From assembly GCA_036381215.1 (NCBI GenBank), contig DASVDF010000079.1, positions 1-64,000 of the forward strand: a stretch of 64,000 nucleotides of DNA. The letters are read 5' to 3'. The position numbers and the translations under genes are program-made. Below, one piece after another: positions 16,128 to 24,834 of the stretch (position 1 is the stretch's first letter; every line of letters begins with the position of its first letter). The stretch is from IDS-8 sp036381215 (lineage in GTDB: Bacteria; Pseudomonadota; Gammaproteobacteria; Steroidobacterales; Woeseiaceae). The notes beneath the pieces were generated by a model. That model was not told the DNA's origin, did not search any database, and saw nothing but the letters and a program-made list of their open reading frames with translations.

Positions 16128-16936
16128 TGGCGCCGGAGGCGGAGGTTCGGGGCGCGGGTTTCGAAATCGGAGCGGAACGGGTTGATGTCGATGCCGCCGC
16201 GGCGCGTGTAGCGGCCGTAAACGGTGAGGCGCTGCGGCGCACAGCGCGCCTTGATGTCGACCCACATGCGCTCGATACAGCTCTCGTGGAAAGCGCAGTG
16301 GCGGCGGTAGGAGACGATGTAGCGCAAGAGCGCCGCCCGCTCGATCCGCGGGCCGCGGTAGCTCACGAGCACGCTGCCCATGTCCGGCTGTCCGGTGACC
16401 GGGCAATTGCTGCGCAGCAGGTGCGAATGCAGGGTTTCCTCGACGATCTCGTTATCCGCGCGGACAAGCAGCGAGGGATCGACCTCCCACCTGTCGCACG
16501 CGACCTCCTCGCCGTCGATGTTGTCGCCCGGAAGCTCGTCGATCCGCGCCGGCACTGAGAACACCGGCGACAGCTCCACCACCACCGGTTTTCCGGCGAC
16601 CGGCGTGAGGTCGGCGGCGATGCGCGCGGCCACGGCGTCCGCGGAGCCGAAGCGCGCCATCGCAAGCGAACCGAGGTACAGTTTGAGCGACTTCGATTCG
16701 ATGAGGTTCGGGGAATCCGCCGGCACGCGGAGCACGGCGACAGCCACTCGCGGGCGTCCGCCGTCTTCGAGCCAGGTGACCTCCCACGCGTTCCAGACGT
16801 CCTCGCCGGCGAACGGCAGCGCAGCATCGAGGCCGAGTGCCGCGCGGCCGGACGCGCGCGGCACGGCGCAGAGAACCTCGGGGGCGTAAACGTCGGGGGA
16901 GGGCGAGGCCTTTCCCAGCGGGATGTCGGCGGGCAT
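16124..16936 (-). CDS. queF: QueF: NADPH-dependent preQ0 reductase
   Basis: Reduces 7-cyano-7-deazaguanine to preQ1 in queuosine tRNA modification. This 270-residue protein is the bimodular type II form. It has ESKSLKLYLGSL in the N-terminal half and the catalytic motif SNCPVTGQPD (thioimide Cys with the Asp seven residues later). ESCIERMWVDIKARCAPQRL and YTRRGGIDINPFRS complete the C-terminal half. ATG at 16936 is the natural start. The stop TAG is formed by a REP head, leaving the C-terminus LRLRRQ. Confidence 0.96.
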   Translation of the reverse strand: MPADIPLGKASPSPDVYAPEVLCAVPRASGRAALGLDAALPFAGEDVWNAWEVTWLEDGGRPRVAVAVLRVPADSPNLIESKSLKLYLGSLAMARFGSADAVAARIAADLTPVAGKPVVVELSPVFSVPARIDELPGDNIDGEEVACDRWEVDPSLLVRADNEIVEETLHSHLLRSNCPVTGQPDMGSVLVSYRGPRIERAALLRYIVSYRRHCAFHESCIERMWVDIKARCAPQRLTVYGRYTRRGGIDINPFRSDFETRAPNLRLRRQ

Positions 16937-17051
16937 GCCGCGATGATACGCGCACCGGGGACTGTCGTGGCGGCCCGCGGCTCGAGCCGGGGCAAGTGCA
17001 GCGGTGCCGACCCGGGTCGCCCGCGCCCGCACGCGAACAGGCGGCCAGGCG

Positions 17052-18509
17052 CTACGGCGCTTCGCGCAGGCGATGCTTCTGCACCTTCCCCGAGGCGGAT
17101 TTTGGCAGCTCGTCGATCCAGCGGAACCGTCGCGGGATCTTGTACGGTTCGAGCGTCTGCCTGAGCAGCTTCGCGAGCTCGCCGAATGCGGGGAGGGCGG
17201 CCTGCCGTTCGCGCGCGACCAGCCACACGCTGATCATTTCGCCCGCGAGGCCCTGCGGATCCGGCTCGCCGAGGCATGCGCATTCGGCCACGGCCGGATG
17301 TCCGAGCAGCACTTCCTCGATCTCGCGCGGCAGCACCTTGCGGCCGCCGACGTTGATGACCTCGTCGATGCGCGCTTCAAGGAAGAAGTAGCCGTCCGCG
17401 TCCACGCTCCCGAGGTCACCGGTACGCAGCCAGCCGTCCTTGAGCTTTTCCGCCGTGAGCTCCGGCGCCTGCCAGTACCCGCTCATCAGGTGCTCGCCCC
17501 GGATCTCGATCTCGCCGATTTCACCCGCCGGCGCGGCGATGCGCATTTCGACGCCAGGGCTCGGCCGCCCGATAGACTCGAGGCGGTCGCGATCCTCGTG
17601 CAAGCGCAGGAACGCGGAACGGCTCGCTTCCGTGAGTCCGTAATGCATGCAGATCCGGGTCTCCGGCAAGAGATGCATGAGCGCGCGCTTTTGAGCTTCG
17701 GGCATCGCCGCGCTGCCGAGCTCGAGATAGCGCAGGTGCCTGGCGAGCGGCGCAAGCCGCCCGCGGTCGCAGGCGAGGAGTATCGCGATGCCCGCGGGTA
17801 CGCTCGCGAATCCCGTGGCGCGCTGCGCGAGGAGCGCTTCGACCAGCCTCGCACCGTCCACGAAGCCGTGCACGAGCACGAGCGTCGCGCCGCTTGCGAG
17901 AACGCAGCGCGCCCGACCGAGACCGAAGGAATGGTGCAACGGCAGCGCCAGCACCTCGACGTCGCCGGGTGCGGTCCCGACCACCGCGTTGATGTGGCGC
18001 ACGGCCGCCGCCGTCGCGCGATGGCTCAGCATCACGGCTTTCGCATCCGCCGTCGTGCCGGTCGTGAGGAGGATGTCCGCGACGTCTTCCGGCCCGACCG
18101 CCGGCGCAGGCGGCGCATCCGCCGTGGGCGGCGACAGATCCACGAAGCCGGCCTGCGCGGGAACGCTCGGCGGCAGGGGCTTGCCGGAAACGACCAGCTT
18201 CGGCGCGAGCCGCGCGGCGACGCGTGCGAGCCGCTCCGCCGGCGCGTGTGCGTCTAGCGGCACGCACGCCGCAGCGAGGCTGTGCACGGCGAGCCAGGTC
18301 ACGAGGAAATCGGGGGTCGGCTCTGCCAGTACCGCGACGCGGTCGCCGCGGCACACGCCGAAGCGCCGCGCGAGGGCGGCGGCACGGTCGCGCAGCGCGT
18401 GGGCCAGCGCCGAGTAAGTCAGCGTGCCCGCCTCGTGCACGATCGCCGCTCGTTCGCCGGCTTGCGCCGCGTGCGCGAGCACCTGGCGAAAAACCGGCTC
18501 GAAGCTCAC
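17052..18509 (-). CDS. AMP-forming acyl-CoA/acyl-ACP ligase
   Basis: A 485-residue adenylate-forming enzyme that activates a carboxylic acid as acyl-AMP and transfers it to a thiol. ILLTTGTTADAKAVMLSH is the phosphate-binding loop, YGLTEAS the A5 motif, GWLRTGDLGS and EARIDEVINVGGRKV the hinge region, and LPKSASGKVQKH holds the catalytic Lys near the C-terminus. Its ATG overlaps the stop of the upstream gene by 4 bp. That gene ends in a carrier-protein domain, so the natural acceptor may be that carrier rather than free CoA. Exosortase-associated ligase/carrier pairs are a known parallel. The substrate is unknown. Confidence 0.85.
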   Translation of the reverse strand: MSFEPVFRQVLAHAAQAGERAAIVHEAGTLTYSALAHALRDRAAALARRFGVCRGDRVAVLAEPTPDFLVTWLAVHSLAAACVPLDAHAPAERLARVAARLAPKLVVSGKPLPPSVPAQAGFVDLSPPTADAPPAPAVGPEDVADILLTTGTTADAKAVMLSHRATAAAVRHINAVVGTAPGDVEVLALPLHHSFGLGRARCVLASGATLVLVHGFVDGARLVEALLAQRATGFASVPAGIAILLACDRGRLAPLARHLRYLELGSAAMPEAQKRALMHLLPETRICMHYGLTEASRSAFLRLHEDRDRLESIGRPSPGVEMRIAAPAGEIGEIEIRGEHLMSGYWQAPELTAEKLKDGWLRTGDLGSVDADGYFFLEARIDEVINVGGRKVLPREIEEVLLGHPAVAECACLGEPDPQGLAGEMISVWLVARERQAALPAFGELAKLLRQTLEPYKIPRRFRWIDELPKSASGKVQKHRLREAP

Positions 18510-19606
18510 TTCTCCAACCGGCGGCCGATCCAGGCGGCGATCTTCTCGACGGAGTCGATTTCGGACAGGCTGACCGCGCCGAGGTCCACCTCGACCTGGA
18601 ACGTTTGCTCGATCCAGAGGGCGAGGCGCACCAGCGCCAGCGAATCCAGGATGCCGGCCGCCACCAGCGAGTCCGAGTCACCGACTTCGCCCGGGCCGAA
18701 CTCGATGAACAGGTCTTTCCGAAGGTAGTCGCGTACCCGGTGGCGCAGGCGTGCGTCGCTGCCCGCCGGGTTCGTGCAGCGCGCGCCGTTGTCGAGCGAC
18801 TCACGTCCGCCCGGTGCCGCGTCGCGATCGCGCACCGGGCGCGCCGGATTGCCCCACACCACGGTGCGCGGCGGCACGTCTTCGAAGACCACGGCGCCGG
18901 GCGCGACGATGGCGTGCTCTCCGATGTGTACGCCGTCCTGCACGATCGCACCCATGCCGATCTTCGCCCGGCGGCCGATGCGGATCGGTCCGCTCGTGAA
19001 GCGCGTGGCGGCGGCGTCGCCTTCCAGCTCCACCGCCTGGCGGCCGCCCGCGATCATGGCGTTGCCGGCAATGGCGACGCCATCGCCGACGATGACCGGT
19101 CCTTGCGCCACGATGTGCACACCGGAACCAATGTTGCAATCCGCGCCGATTTCGATGTGGCCGACTTTCGACTGGATGATAGCGCCCGCGCTGACGATGA
19201 CCCGATCGCCGATCACGATACCGCTGTCCCCCGCCCCGCGGGCGTCGAGCAGGCAGTGACGGTCCAGCACCACTTCGTCACCGAGCGAGATCCGGTCGGC
19301 GTGGCGCAGCGTGAGATTCGGGCCGAAGATGACGTTCCTGCCGGCCGTGCGGAACAAGCCGGGGAACAGCCATTTTCGCAGCAGGAATCCGAGCGCGCCG
19401 GGCAGCGGGCCGACGAACACGGTCAAGAGCTCATAGCGGATCAGCTTCGGCCACGTGAAGGAATGGAAAGCGAGATCCGCGTAGCGCGCAAACGCAGAGC
19501 GTTCGTTGCTGAACAGGCGGGCGCGGATGAAGGAATCCTGGTCGAGCTCCGCCATGCTCCGTCGTCGCTGCACGCGGGCGCCGGTGTTGCGGTTCACTTG
19601 GTCCAT
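18506..19606 (-). CDS. Hexapeptide-repeat acyltransferase fused to a C-terminal acyl carrier domain
   Basis: A 366-residue fusion. Residues ~85-260 are a left-handed beta-helix of hexapeptide repeats (ISLGDEVVLDRH, IVIGDRVIVSAGAIIQSK, IEIGADCNIGSGVHI, IRIGRRAKIGMGAIV, ENDING with GNPARPVRDR). A hydrophobic stretch near residues 58-85 (LLTVFVGPLPGALGFLL) precedes it. Residues ~285-366 form a phosphopantetheine carrier with the Ser in GILDSLALV. The start at 19606 gives a 17-residue leader; ATG at 19555 is an alternative. The operon partner ligase could load this carrier. The acceptor and acyl group are unknown. Confidence 0.8.
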   Translation of the reverse strand: MDQVNRNTGARVQRRRSMAELDQDSFIRARLFSNERSAFARYADLAFHSFTWPKLIRYELLTVFVGPLPGALGFLLRKWLFPGLFRTAGRNVIFGPNLTLRHADRISLGDEVVLDRHCLLDARGAGDSGIVIGDRVIVSAGAIIQSKVGHIEIGADCNIGSGVHIVAQGPVIVGDGVAIAGNAMIAGGRQAVELEGDAAATRFTSGPIRIGRRAKIGMGAIVQDGVHIGEHAIVAPGAVVFEDVPPRTVVWGNPARPVRDRDAAPGGRESLDNGARCTNPAGSDARLRHRVRDYLRKDLFIEFGPGEVGDSDSLVAAGILDSLALVRLALWIEQTFQVEVDLGAVSLSEIDSVEKIAAWIGRRLEK

Positions 19607-19619
19607 ATGCCTGCCAGGA

Positions 19620-19651
19620 AAGAGGACGTCCGGCGCAGCCGCCGGACGTCC
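19620..19651 (-). terminator. Terminator of the FG-GAP protein gene
   Basis: Perfect 12-bp arms GGACGTCCGGCG (19624-19635) and CGCCGGACGTCC (19640-19651) enclose a CAGC loop. Reading on the minus strand the hairpin is followed by TCTTTCC. It lies 27 bp past the stop of the 769-residue surface protein and before the fusion gene, so the two are probably separate transcripts. Confidence 0.7.
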
Positions 19652-19677
19652 GTTTCGGTCTCGGCGTTTACGCCGCC

Positions 19678-21987
19678 TCAGCGCGCGGCCGGCCCGCGGG
19701 ATCTTGCGCGTGCGTGGAAAACCAATCCCGCGAGCGCGAGGAGGAAGGCCCAGCCGAATGCGCCGCCGCCGCCGCCGTCGTTGCCGCCGCCGCCGGGCGG
19801 AGGCGGCTCCTCCGCCGCTTCGACCGTCAGGGTGAACTCCTGCACGGCCTCATCCGTACCGTCCGACACCGTCAGCGTGATGGCGTGCTCACCGACGTCA
19901 CCCTCACCCGGCGTGCCGGACAGCGTCGCGGTGCCGTCACCCTGGTCCTCGAGCGTGAGCCAGCCGGGCAAATCCGCCGCCGTGATCGTCAGGGCGTCGT
20001 CGTCCGGATCGGAGGCCGTGACCTCGTAAGTGTAGCTTTCGCTCTCCGTGGCCGCCTCCACGGGGTCGCTGGTGAACTCCGGCGGCTGGTTCTCGACGGC
20101 GGCCTCGCTGACCGTGATCGTGAAATCCTGGGTCGCCGAGTCGGTGCCGTCGGACACCTGCAGGGACACGTCGTGCTCGCCGACGTCGGCCGCCGCGGGT
20201 GTTCCCGTGAGCGTCGCCGTGCCGTCGCCGTTGTCCGTGAAGCTAAGCCATCCCGGCAGGGTCGGGGCAGTGATCGCCAGCGTATCGCCCGGGTTCGCGT
20301 CCTCTGCCGTAATGGCATAGGTATAGCTTTGGCCTTCCGTCGCCTGGGTCCCCGGCGTGCTGGTGAACGCAGGCGGCTGGTTGGTCGCTCCGGATGCGAC
20401 CACCGCGAGCGTGAGATCGAAAGGGTCGCTTTCATCGGTTCCGTCGCTCACGACCACGGGCACGGTGAGCTCGCCCGTGAAGCCCGCGGCGGGCGTCACC
20501 GTTGCCCCGTCCACCGTGTAGTTCGCGCCGGACTGCACGGTCAGCGTGAAGTCGGCGGGGAAGGCGTTGTCCGGATCCGTCACGGTCAGGTCGTCGAGCT
20601 GCAGCGTGAGCGCGACGTCCGCGCCGGTCTCGAGCGCGCCGGCCTGGCCATCGATCACCGGCGCGACGTTGGTGAACGGTTCCGCCGTGCCGTTGTTGAG
20701 GTAACGGCGGTCGACGCCGGACACTCCGGACAGCGGCTCGTTGCCGGCGATCAGGTCGATGTCGCCGTCGTCGTCGAGGTCGCCGGCGGCGAGCTCGCGC
20801 GTGTGGAACTCGTCCGCCGAAATATCGCTGCCGACGAAGCTCACGGAACCGGTCTCGACGAGCTGGTTCAGGTACAGGCGATTGCGCGCAGTTCCGCCGC
20901 CGGTCAGGTTTGCGACGGCGATGTCGAGGTCGCCGTCGTTGTCGAAGTCACCAAGCGTGCCACCCGCCGAGCTGTCGGCGTCCGCGCTGATATCGATCGC
21001 ATCGCTCAGGGCGAACGTGCCGGCGGCCGATTCGTTGAGGAAGAAACGATTGATGCCGGGGCTGAAGCCCGGCTCGATGAAGTTCAGCACCACGATGTCG
21101 GGCAGGCCGTCGCCATTGAGATCGCCGACCAGCAGCTTGCTGGTCTGGTCGTCCGGCGGACCGAAGTCGATTCCCGCGGCGAACGTCATGCCGCCGCCGC
21201 CGGCCACCTGGTTCAGGTAGACGCGATTGCTGCCGGCTGTCGTCTCGTCATTGCCGGCGATCACGTCGAGGTCGCCGTCGCCGTCGAGATCGGCGAGCGC
21301 GATCGAGCGGGTGTCGTCCGCGTCGGCCGAGATGTCGAAGCCCTCGAACGCGGGCGCTCCGGGGGTGCTGTTGTTCAGGTAGAAACGATTCTCCTGCAGC
21401 GGCTCTGTGCCCGGCTCGCCGCCTTTCTGTCCGGTTCCGGTGACGAGGTCGAGGTCGCCATCGAGATCGAGATCGCCGGCCGCCACCGCGAGCACGCGAT
21501 AGCCTTCTCCCGGCAGGTCGTCGCGCTCCAGGATGTTTATCGCCTTGCCGATTCCTCCGGCACCGTTGCCGAGGAATATGCGGCTGGGCAGGTCGCGGAC
21601 GCCTTGCACGATGTCGATAAAGGTGTCGCCATCGAGGTCGGCGGCGATCACTTCGGATGTCAGGCGATTGTCGAGCAGCACCGGCGTCGGATCGAACGTG
21701 CCGTCACCGTTGCCGAGGTAATAACGGCTCGCCGCGTCCGCCGCGCCGCTGTTCGAGCCGACGATGAGATCGACAAAGCCATCGCCGTTGATGTCCAGCG
21801 GCGAGCCGTCGAACGTCGTGACCGTCACGTCGTCCGAATAGATCGCGTCGGTCGAGACGTCCGCGGGGCCCGCAAAGACTTGCATGGCTGCTCCCGTGAG
21901 CAGCAGGGCCGATGCGAAGTGGTGAAATGGACGGGAGCGAAGCACCCGGCCGGCGGGCGCAAAACAATACGAACTGCACGGGCTCAT
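19678..21987 (-). CDS. Secreted FG-GAP/VCBS repeat protein with Ig-like domains and GlyGly-CTERM tail
   Basis: A 769-residue exported protein. The N-terminus has a signal peptide (SALLLTGAAMQVFA, cleavage likely before GPADV). Residues ~40-430 hold about seven FG-GAP repeats with calcium-binding-like loops (DINGDGFVDLIVGSN, DLDGDTFIDIVQG, DLDLDGDLDLVTG, DFDNDGDLDIAVAN, DLDDDGDIDLIAGN). Three cadherin/Ig-like domains follow (GDTLAITAPTLPGWLSF, DDDALTITAADLPGWL). A proline-glycine spacer, then GGGGGAFGWAFLLALAGLVF and a basic end, form a GlyGly-CTERM sorting signal, the substrate type of rhombosortase. No rhombosortase gene is in this window. Its job is probably at the cell surface; the ligand is unknown. 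Confidence 0.88.
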   Translation of the reverse strand: MSPCSSYCFAPAGRVLRSRPFHHFASALLLTGAAMQVFAGPADVSTDAIYSDDVTVTTFDGSPLDINGDGFVDLIVGSNSGAADAASRYYLGNGDGTFDPTPVLLDNRLTSEVIAADLDGDTFIDIVQGVRDLPSRIFLGNGAGGIGKAINILERDDLPGEGYRVLAVAAGDLDLDGDLDLVTGTGQKGGEPGTEPLQENRFYLNNSTPGAPAFEGFDISADADDTRSIALADLDGDGDLDVIAGNDETTAGSNRVYLNQVAGGGGMTFAAGIDFGPPDDQTSKLLVGDLNGDGLPDIVVLNFIEPGFSPGINRFFLNESAAGTFALSDAIDISADADSSAGGTLGDFDNDGDLDIAVANLTGGGTARNRLYLNQLVETGSVSFVGSDISADEFHTRELAAGDLDDDGDIDLIAGNEPLSGVSGVDRRYLNNGTAEPFTNVAPVIDGQAGALETGADVALTLQLDDLTVTDPDNAFPADFTLTVQSGANYTVDGATVTPAAGFTGELTVPVVVSDGTDESDPFDLTLAVVASGATNQPPAFTSTPGTQATEGQSYTYAITAEDANPGDTLAITAPTLPGWLSFTDNGDGTATLTGTPAAADVGEHDVSLQVSDGTDSATQDFTITVSEAAVENQPPEFTSDPVEAATESESYTYEVTASDPDDDALTITAADLPGWLTLEDQGDGTATLSGTPGEGDVGEHAITLTVSDGTDEAVQEFTLTVEAAEEPPPPGGGGNDGGGGGAFGWAFLLALAGLVFHARARSRGPAAR

Positions 21988-22249
21988 GAGCTTTCCTTCT
22001 GCTTACTTTGTGAAAGCCCCAGCCCCGTGGTCATTTTACAGGCGCGCGCGCCGGTTGCAATTTGTCTCCCGTCGGCGCCGTCGAAGAACTTTACATAACG
22101 ATGCGAAAAGCGCATGCGAGTCGTGTGCGCGCGTTGCACCGACGTCGCCGCGCGGCGACATCCGGGATCGCCGACGCGGCGGGCCGTCGGAACCGTGCCT
22201 TGCTCGCGCCACCTGCCGCGTTCGACGTGCGCGCCCGCGCAGCCGGCGG

Positions 22250-22720
22250 TCAGGCGCGCGGCTTGCGTTTCGCGAGCTCGAGAAGCCGTCGCCGGTGGGC
22301 GTCGCCTACCGGGAACACCGACAGCCGATTGCCGCGCCGCGTGAGTGTGAAATCCGCGAAGGCCGGATCCTCGCGAATCTCGGCAAGCGTCACCGGGCGT
22401 GGCAGCTTCTTTTTGAATGCCACGTCCACCAGCCACCAGCGGGGATCGTCCGAGCTGCTCTCTCGATCGTAGTACTTCGATCGGGGGTCGAACTGGCTGG
22501 GGTCCGGCCGCGCGGGGCCGGCGATCTCCATGATGCCGACCACGGCCGGCACGGCGCAGCTCGAGTGATAGAAGAAGGCCCGGTCGCCCGAGCGCATTCC
22601 GTCGCGCAGCATGTTGCGCACCTGGTAGTTGCGGATCCCGTCCCATCCCGTGCGCCCGTCGCGCTCGAGATCGTCGATGCTGTAAGCATCGGGCTCCGAT
22701 TTCATGAGCCACCAGGCCAC
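22250..22720 (-). CDS. EVE-domain protein
   Basis: A 156-residue single EVE (PUA-like) domain protein related to eukaryotic THYN1. These domains bind modified cytosine or methylated bases in nucleic acid. The family opening MAWWLMKSEPDAYSIDDL, then TGWDGIRNYQVRNMLRDGM, RAFFYHSSC and DPRWWLVDVAF are all present. It stands alone, with the 262 bp before the surface protein gene showing no other gene. Its biological role is not evident here. Confidence 0.92.
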   Translation of the reverse strand: MAWWLMKSEPDAYSIDDLERDGRTGWDGIRNYQVRNMLRDGMRSGDRAFFYHSSCAVPAVVGIMEIAGPARPDPSQFDPRSKYYDRESSSDDPRWWLVDVAFKKKLPRPVTLAEIREDPAFADFTLTRRGNRLSVFPVGDAHRRRLLELAKRKPRA

Positions 22721-22826
22721 GCGTAACCCCCTGCGGAACGACGGTCGGCGAGTCTATCACGGCCGTAAATCCCTCGCCCTGTGCTAACATGCGCCGATCC
22801 GATCGCCCGGGCGGAGGGATCAGGCC

Positions 22827-23501
22827 TTGGCAAACCTGCTCGCGAACATCTTCGGCGCCTCTCCGGTGATGCCGCTGGAGAAGCATGTCGAAATCGCATA
22901 CCGCTGCACGAAGCAACTGATCGCGTTCTTCGAGGCCGTCGTGGACGGCAACTGGGACGAGGCGGCCAACGTCCGCAAGACGATCGAGCAGCTCGAGAAC
23001 GAAGCGGACGACATGAAGAAGGAGATCCGCATCCACCTGCCGAAGAGCCTGTTCATGCCGGTGCCTCGCGAGGACCTGCTGGAGCTGCTCCTCGTGCAGG
23101 ACAAGATGGCCAACCGCGCCAAGGACGTCTCGGGCCTGGTGCTCGGCCGCCGGATGGAGATTCCGCAGCCCATCGCCGAGCAGTTTCTGCGGTTCGTGCA
23201 GCGCTGCGTCGACGCGGCGAAGCAGGCGCGCAAGAGCGTGCGCGAGCTGGACGAGCTGTTCACCTCGGGCTTTCGCGGCGCCGAGGTCTCGCTGGTGTCG
23301 TCTCTCATCGAGGAGCTGGACCGGATCGAGACCGACACCGATAACATCCAGGCGAGGCTGCGCGCCCAGTTGTTTGCCATCGAAGACGGGATGAATCCCG
23401 TGCACGTCGTGTTCCTGTATCGCGTGATCGAGCTTACCGGCGAGATCGCGGACATGGCCGAGCGAGTGGGACGGCGCCTCGAGCTGCTGCTTTCTCACTG
23501 A
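22827..23501 (+). CDS. DUF47/PhoU-like phosphate transport regulator
   Basis: A 224-residue all-helical protein of the TIGR00153 (DUF47) family that partners Pit phosphate carriers. MANLLANIFGASPVMPLEKH is the typical opening. ENEADDMKKEIRIHLPKSLFMPVPREDLLELL and DKMANRAKDV are the core. The start is TTG at 22827, preceded by GGAGGGATCAGG; no ATG upstream is in frame. The pit gene follows 45 bp later, making the standard two-gene unit. Confidence 0.92.
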   Translation: MANLLANIFGASPVMPLEKHVEIAYRCTKQLIAFFEAVVDGNWDEAANVRKTIEQLENEADDMKKEIRIHLPKSLFMPVPREDLLELLLVQDKMANRAKDVSGLVLGRRMEIPQPIAEQFLRFVQRCVDAAKQARKSVRELDELFTSGFRGAEVSLVSSLIEELDRIETDTDNIQARLRAQLFAIEDGMNPVHVVFLYRVIELTGEIADMAERVGRRLELLLSH

Positions 23502-23546
23502 TCGGTGCGGCCAGGCAACAACAGAACAAGAACCGCCGGGGATTGA

Positions 23547-24797
23547 ATGGAGTCGGAGATCGTCTACGTCGCGCTGGCGGCGGTATTCGGGCTGTTCATG
23601 GCCTGGGGCATCGGCGCCAACGACGTCGCGAACGCGATGGCGACCTCGGTCGGCTCGAAAGTCCTGACGATCAGGAAAGCCCTGCTGGTCGCGGCGGTGT
23701 TCGAGTTCCTGGGCGCGGTGCTCGCGGGCGGTGAAGTGACGTCCACGATCCGCAACGGGATCGTCGACTCCGGTGCGTTGCGCGACACGCCGCGGCTCCT
23801 GATCTACGGCATGCTCGCATCGTTGCTCTCGGCGGGCACCTGGCTCCTCGTCGCGTCGCGCAAGGGCTGGCCGGTGTCGACCACGCATTCCATCGTGGGA
23901 GCGATCGTCGGCTTTGCCGCCGTGGGCATCGGCATCGACGCGGTGAAGTGGGGTGGCGTCGGCAGGATCGTCACGAGCTGGATCATCTCGCCGGTGATCG
24001 CCGGCACCATGGCCTACCTGATCTTCGTCAGCGTGCAACGCCTGATCCTCGCCCATCCCGACCCGCTGGATCGTGCCAAACGCTACGTGCCCGCTTACAT
24101 GTTCCTCGCCGCGTTCATCGTGACGCTGGTGACCATACTGAAAGGGCTGTCGCACGTCGGTCTGCACGTGAGCGCAGCCTACAGCTATGCGCTCGCCGCG
24201 GTGATTGCGACGGCCGTGGCGTCGCTCGGCGCATTCGTCATTCGCCGCATCGAGCCCGATCGCAAGCTCGAGAAGAAGCAGCATTTCTACACGGTCGAGC
24301 GCGTGTTCGGCGTGCTGATGATCGTCACCGCGTGCTCGATGGCGTTCGCGCACGGCTCCAACGACGTGGCGAACGCCATCGGACCGCTCGCGGCGGTGAT
24401 CAGTGTCGCCGATACGGGCATCGTCGGCTCGCACAGCCCGGTGCCGACCTGGGTGCTGGTACTGGGCGGCGTCGGCATCGTCGTCGGCCTCGCGACTTAC
24501 GGCCGGCATGTCATCGCGACCGTCGGCGAGAAGATCACCCAGCTCACGCCGAGCCGCGGCTTCGCCGCCGAGCTTGCGGCCGCGAGCACGATCGTCGTCG
24601 CATCGGGCACGGGCCTGCCGATCTCCACGACGCACACGCTCGTCGGTGCAATTCTCGGGGTTGGCATGGCGCGCGGCATCGAGGCAATCGATCTGCGCGT
24701 CGTCGGCCGGATCTTCGCGTCGTGGCTGGTGACCGTGCCGGCGGGCGCGGTGCTCGCGATCGTATACTTCTTCGTGCTGCGGTCGGCGCTCTCGTGA
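23547..24797 (+). CDS. pit: Pit: low-affinity inorganic phosphate transporter
   Basis: A 416-residue inner-membrane carrier of the PiT family that moves metal-phosphate with protons. It has the two repeated signatures GANDVANAMATSVGSK near residue 25 and GSNDVANAIGPLAAVI near 275, plus GWPVSTTHSIVGAIVGF and GLPISTTHTLVGAILG. About ten to twelve hydrophobic segments are visible. It is co-transcribed with the DUF47 protein, which probably tunes its activity. No pho box was recognised. Confidence 0.95.
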   Translation: MESEIVYVALAAVFGLFMAWGIGANDVANAMATSVGSKVLTIRKALLVAAVFEFLGAVLAGGEVTSTIRNGIVDSGALRDTPRLLIYGMLASLLSAGTWLLVASRKGWPVSTTHSIVGAIVGFAAVGIGIDAVKWGGVGRIVTSWIISPVIAGTMAYLIFVSVQRLILAHPDPLDRAKRYVPAYMFLAAFIVTLVTILKGLSHVGLHVSAAYSYALAAVIATAVASLGAFVIRRIEPDRKLEKKQHFYTVERVFGVLMIVTACSMAFAHGSNDVANAIGPLAAVISVADTGIVGSHSPVPTWVLVLGGVGIVVGLATYGRHVIATVGEKITQLTPSRGFAAELAAASTIVVASGTGLPISTTHTLVGAILGVGMARGIEAIDLRVVGRIFASWLVTVPAGAVLAIVYFFVLRSALS

Positions 24798-24834
24798 TGC
24801 ACTGCTCCAGCTGAACGGCGTGGGCGCCGCACCG

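Noticed and set aside
21984..24635. An 883-codon minus-strand open frame across the DUF47 and Pit genes
   Set aside because: It is His/Asp/Arg-rich, overlaps three well-supported genes on the other frames and has no recognisable domain.
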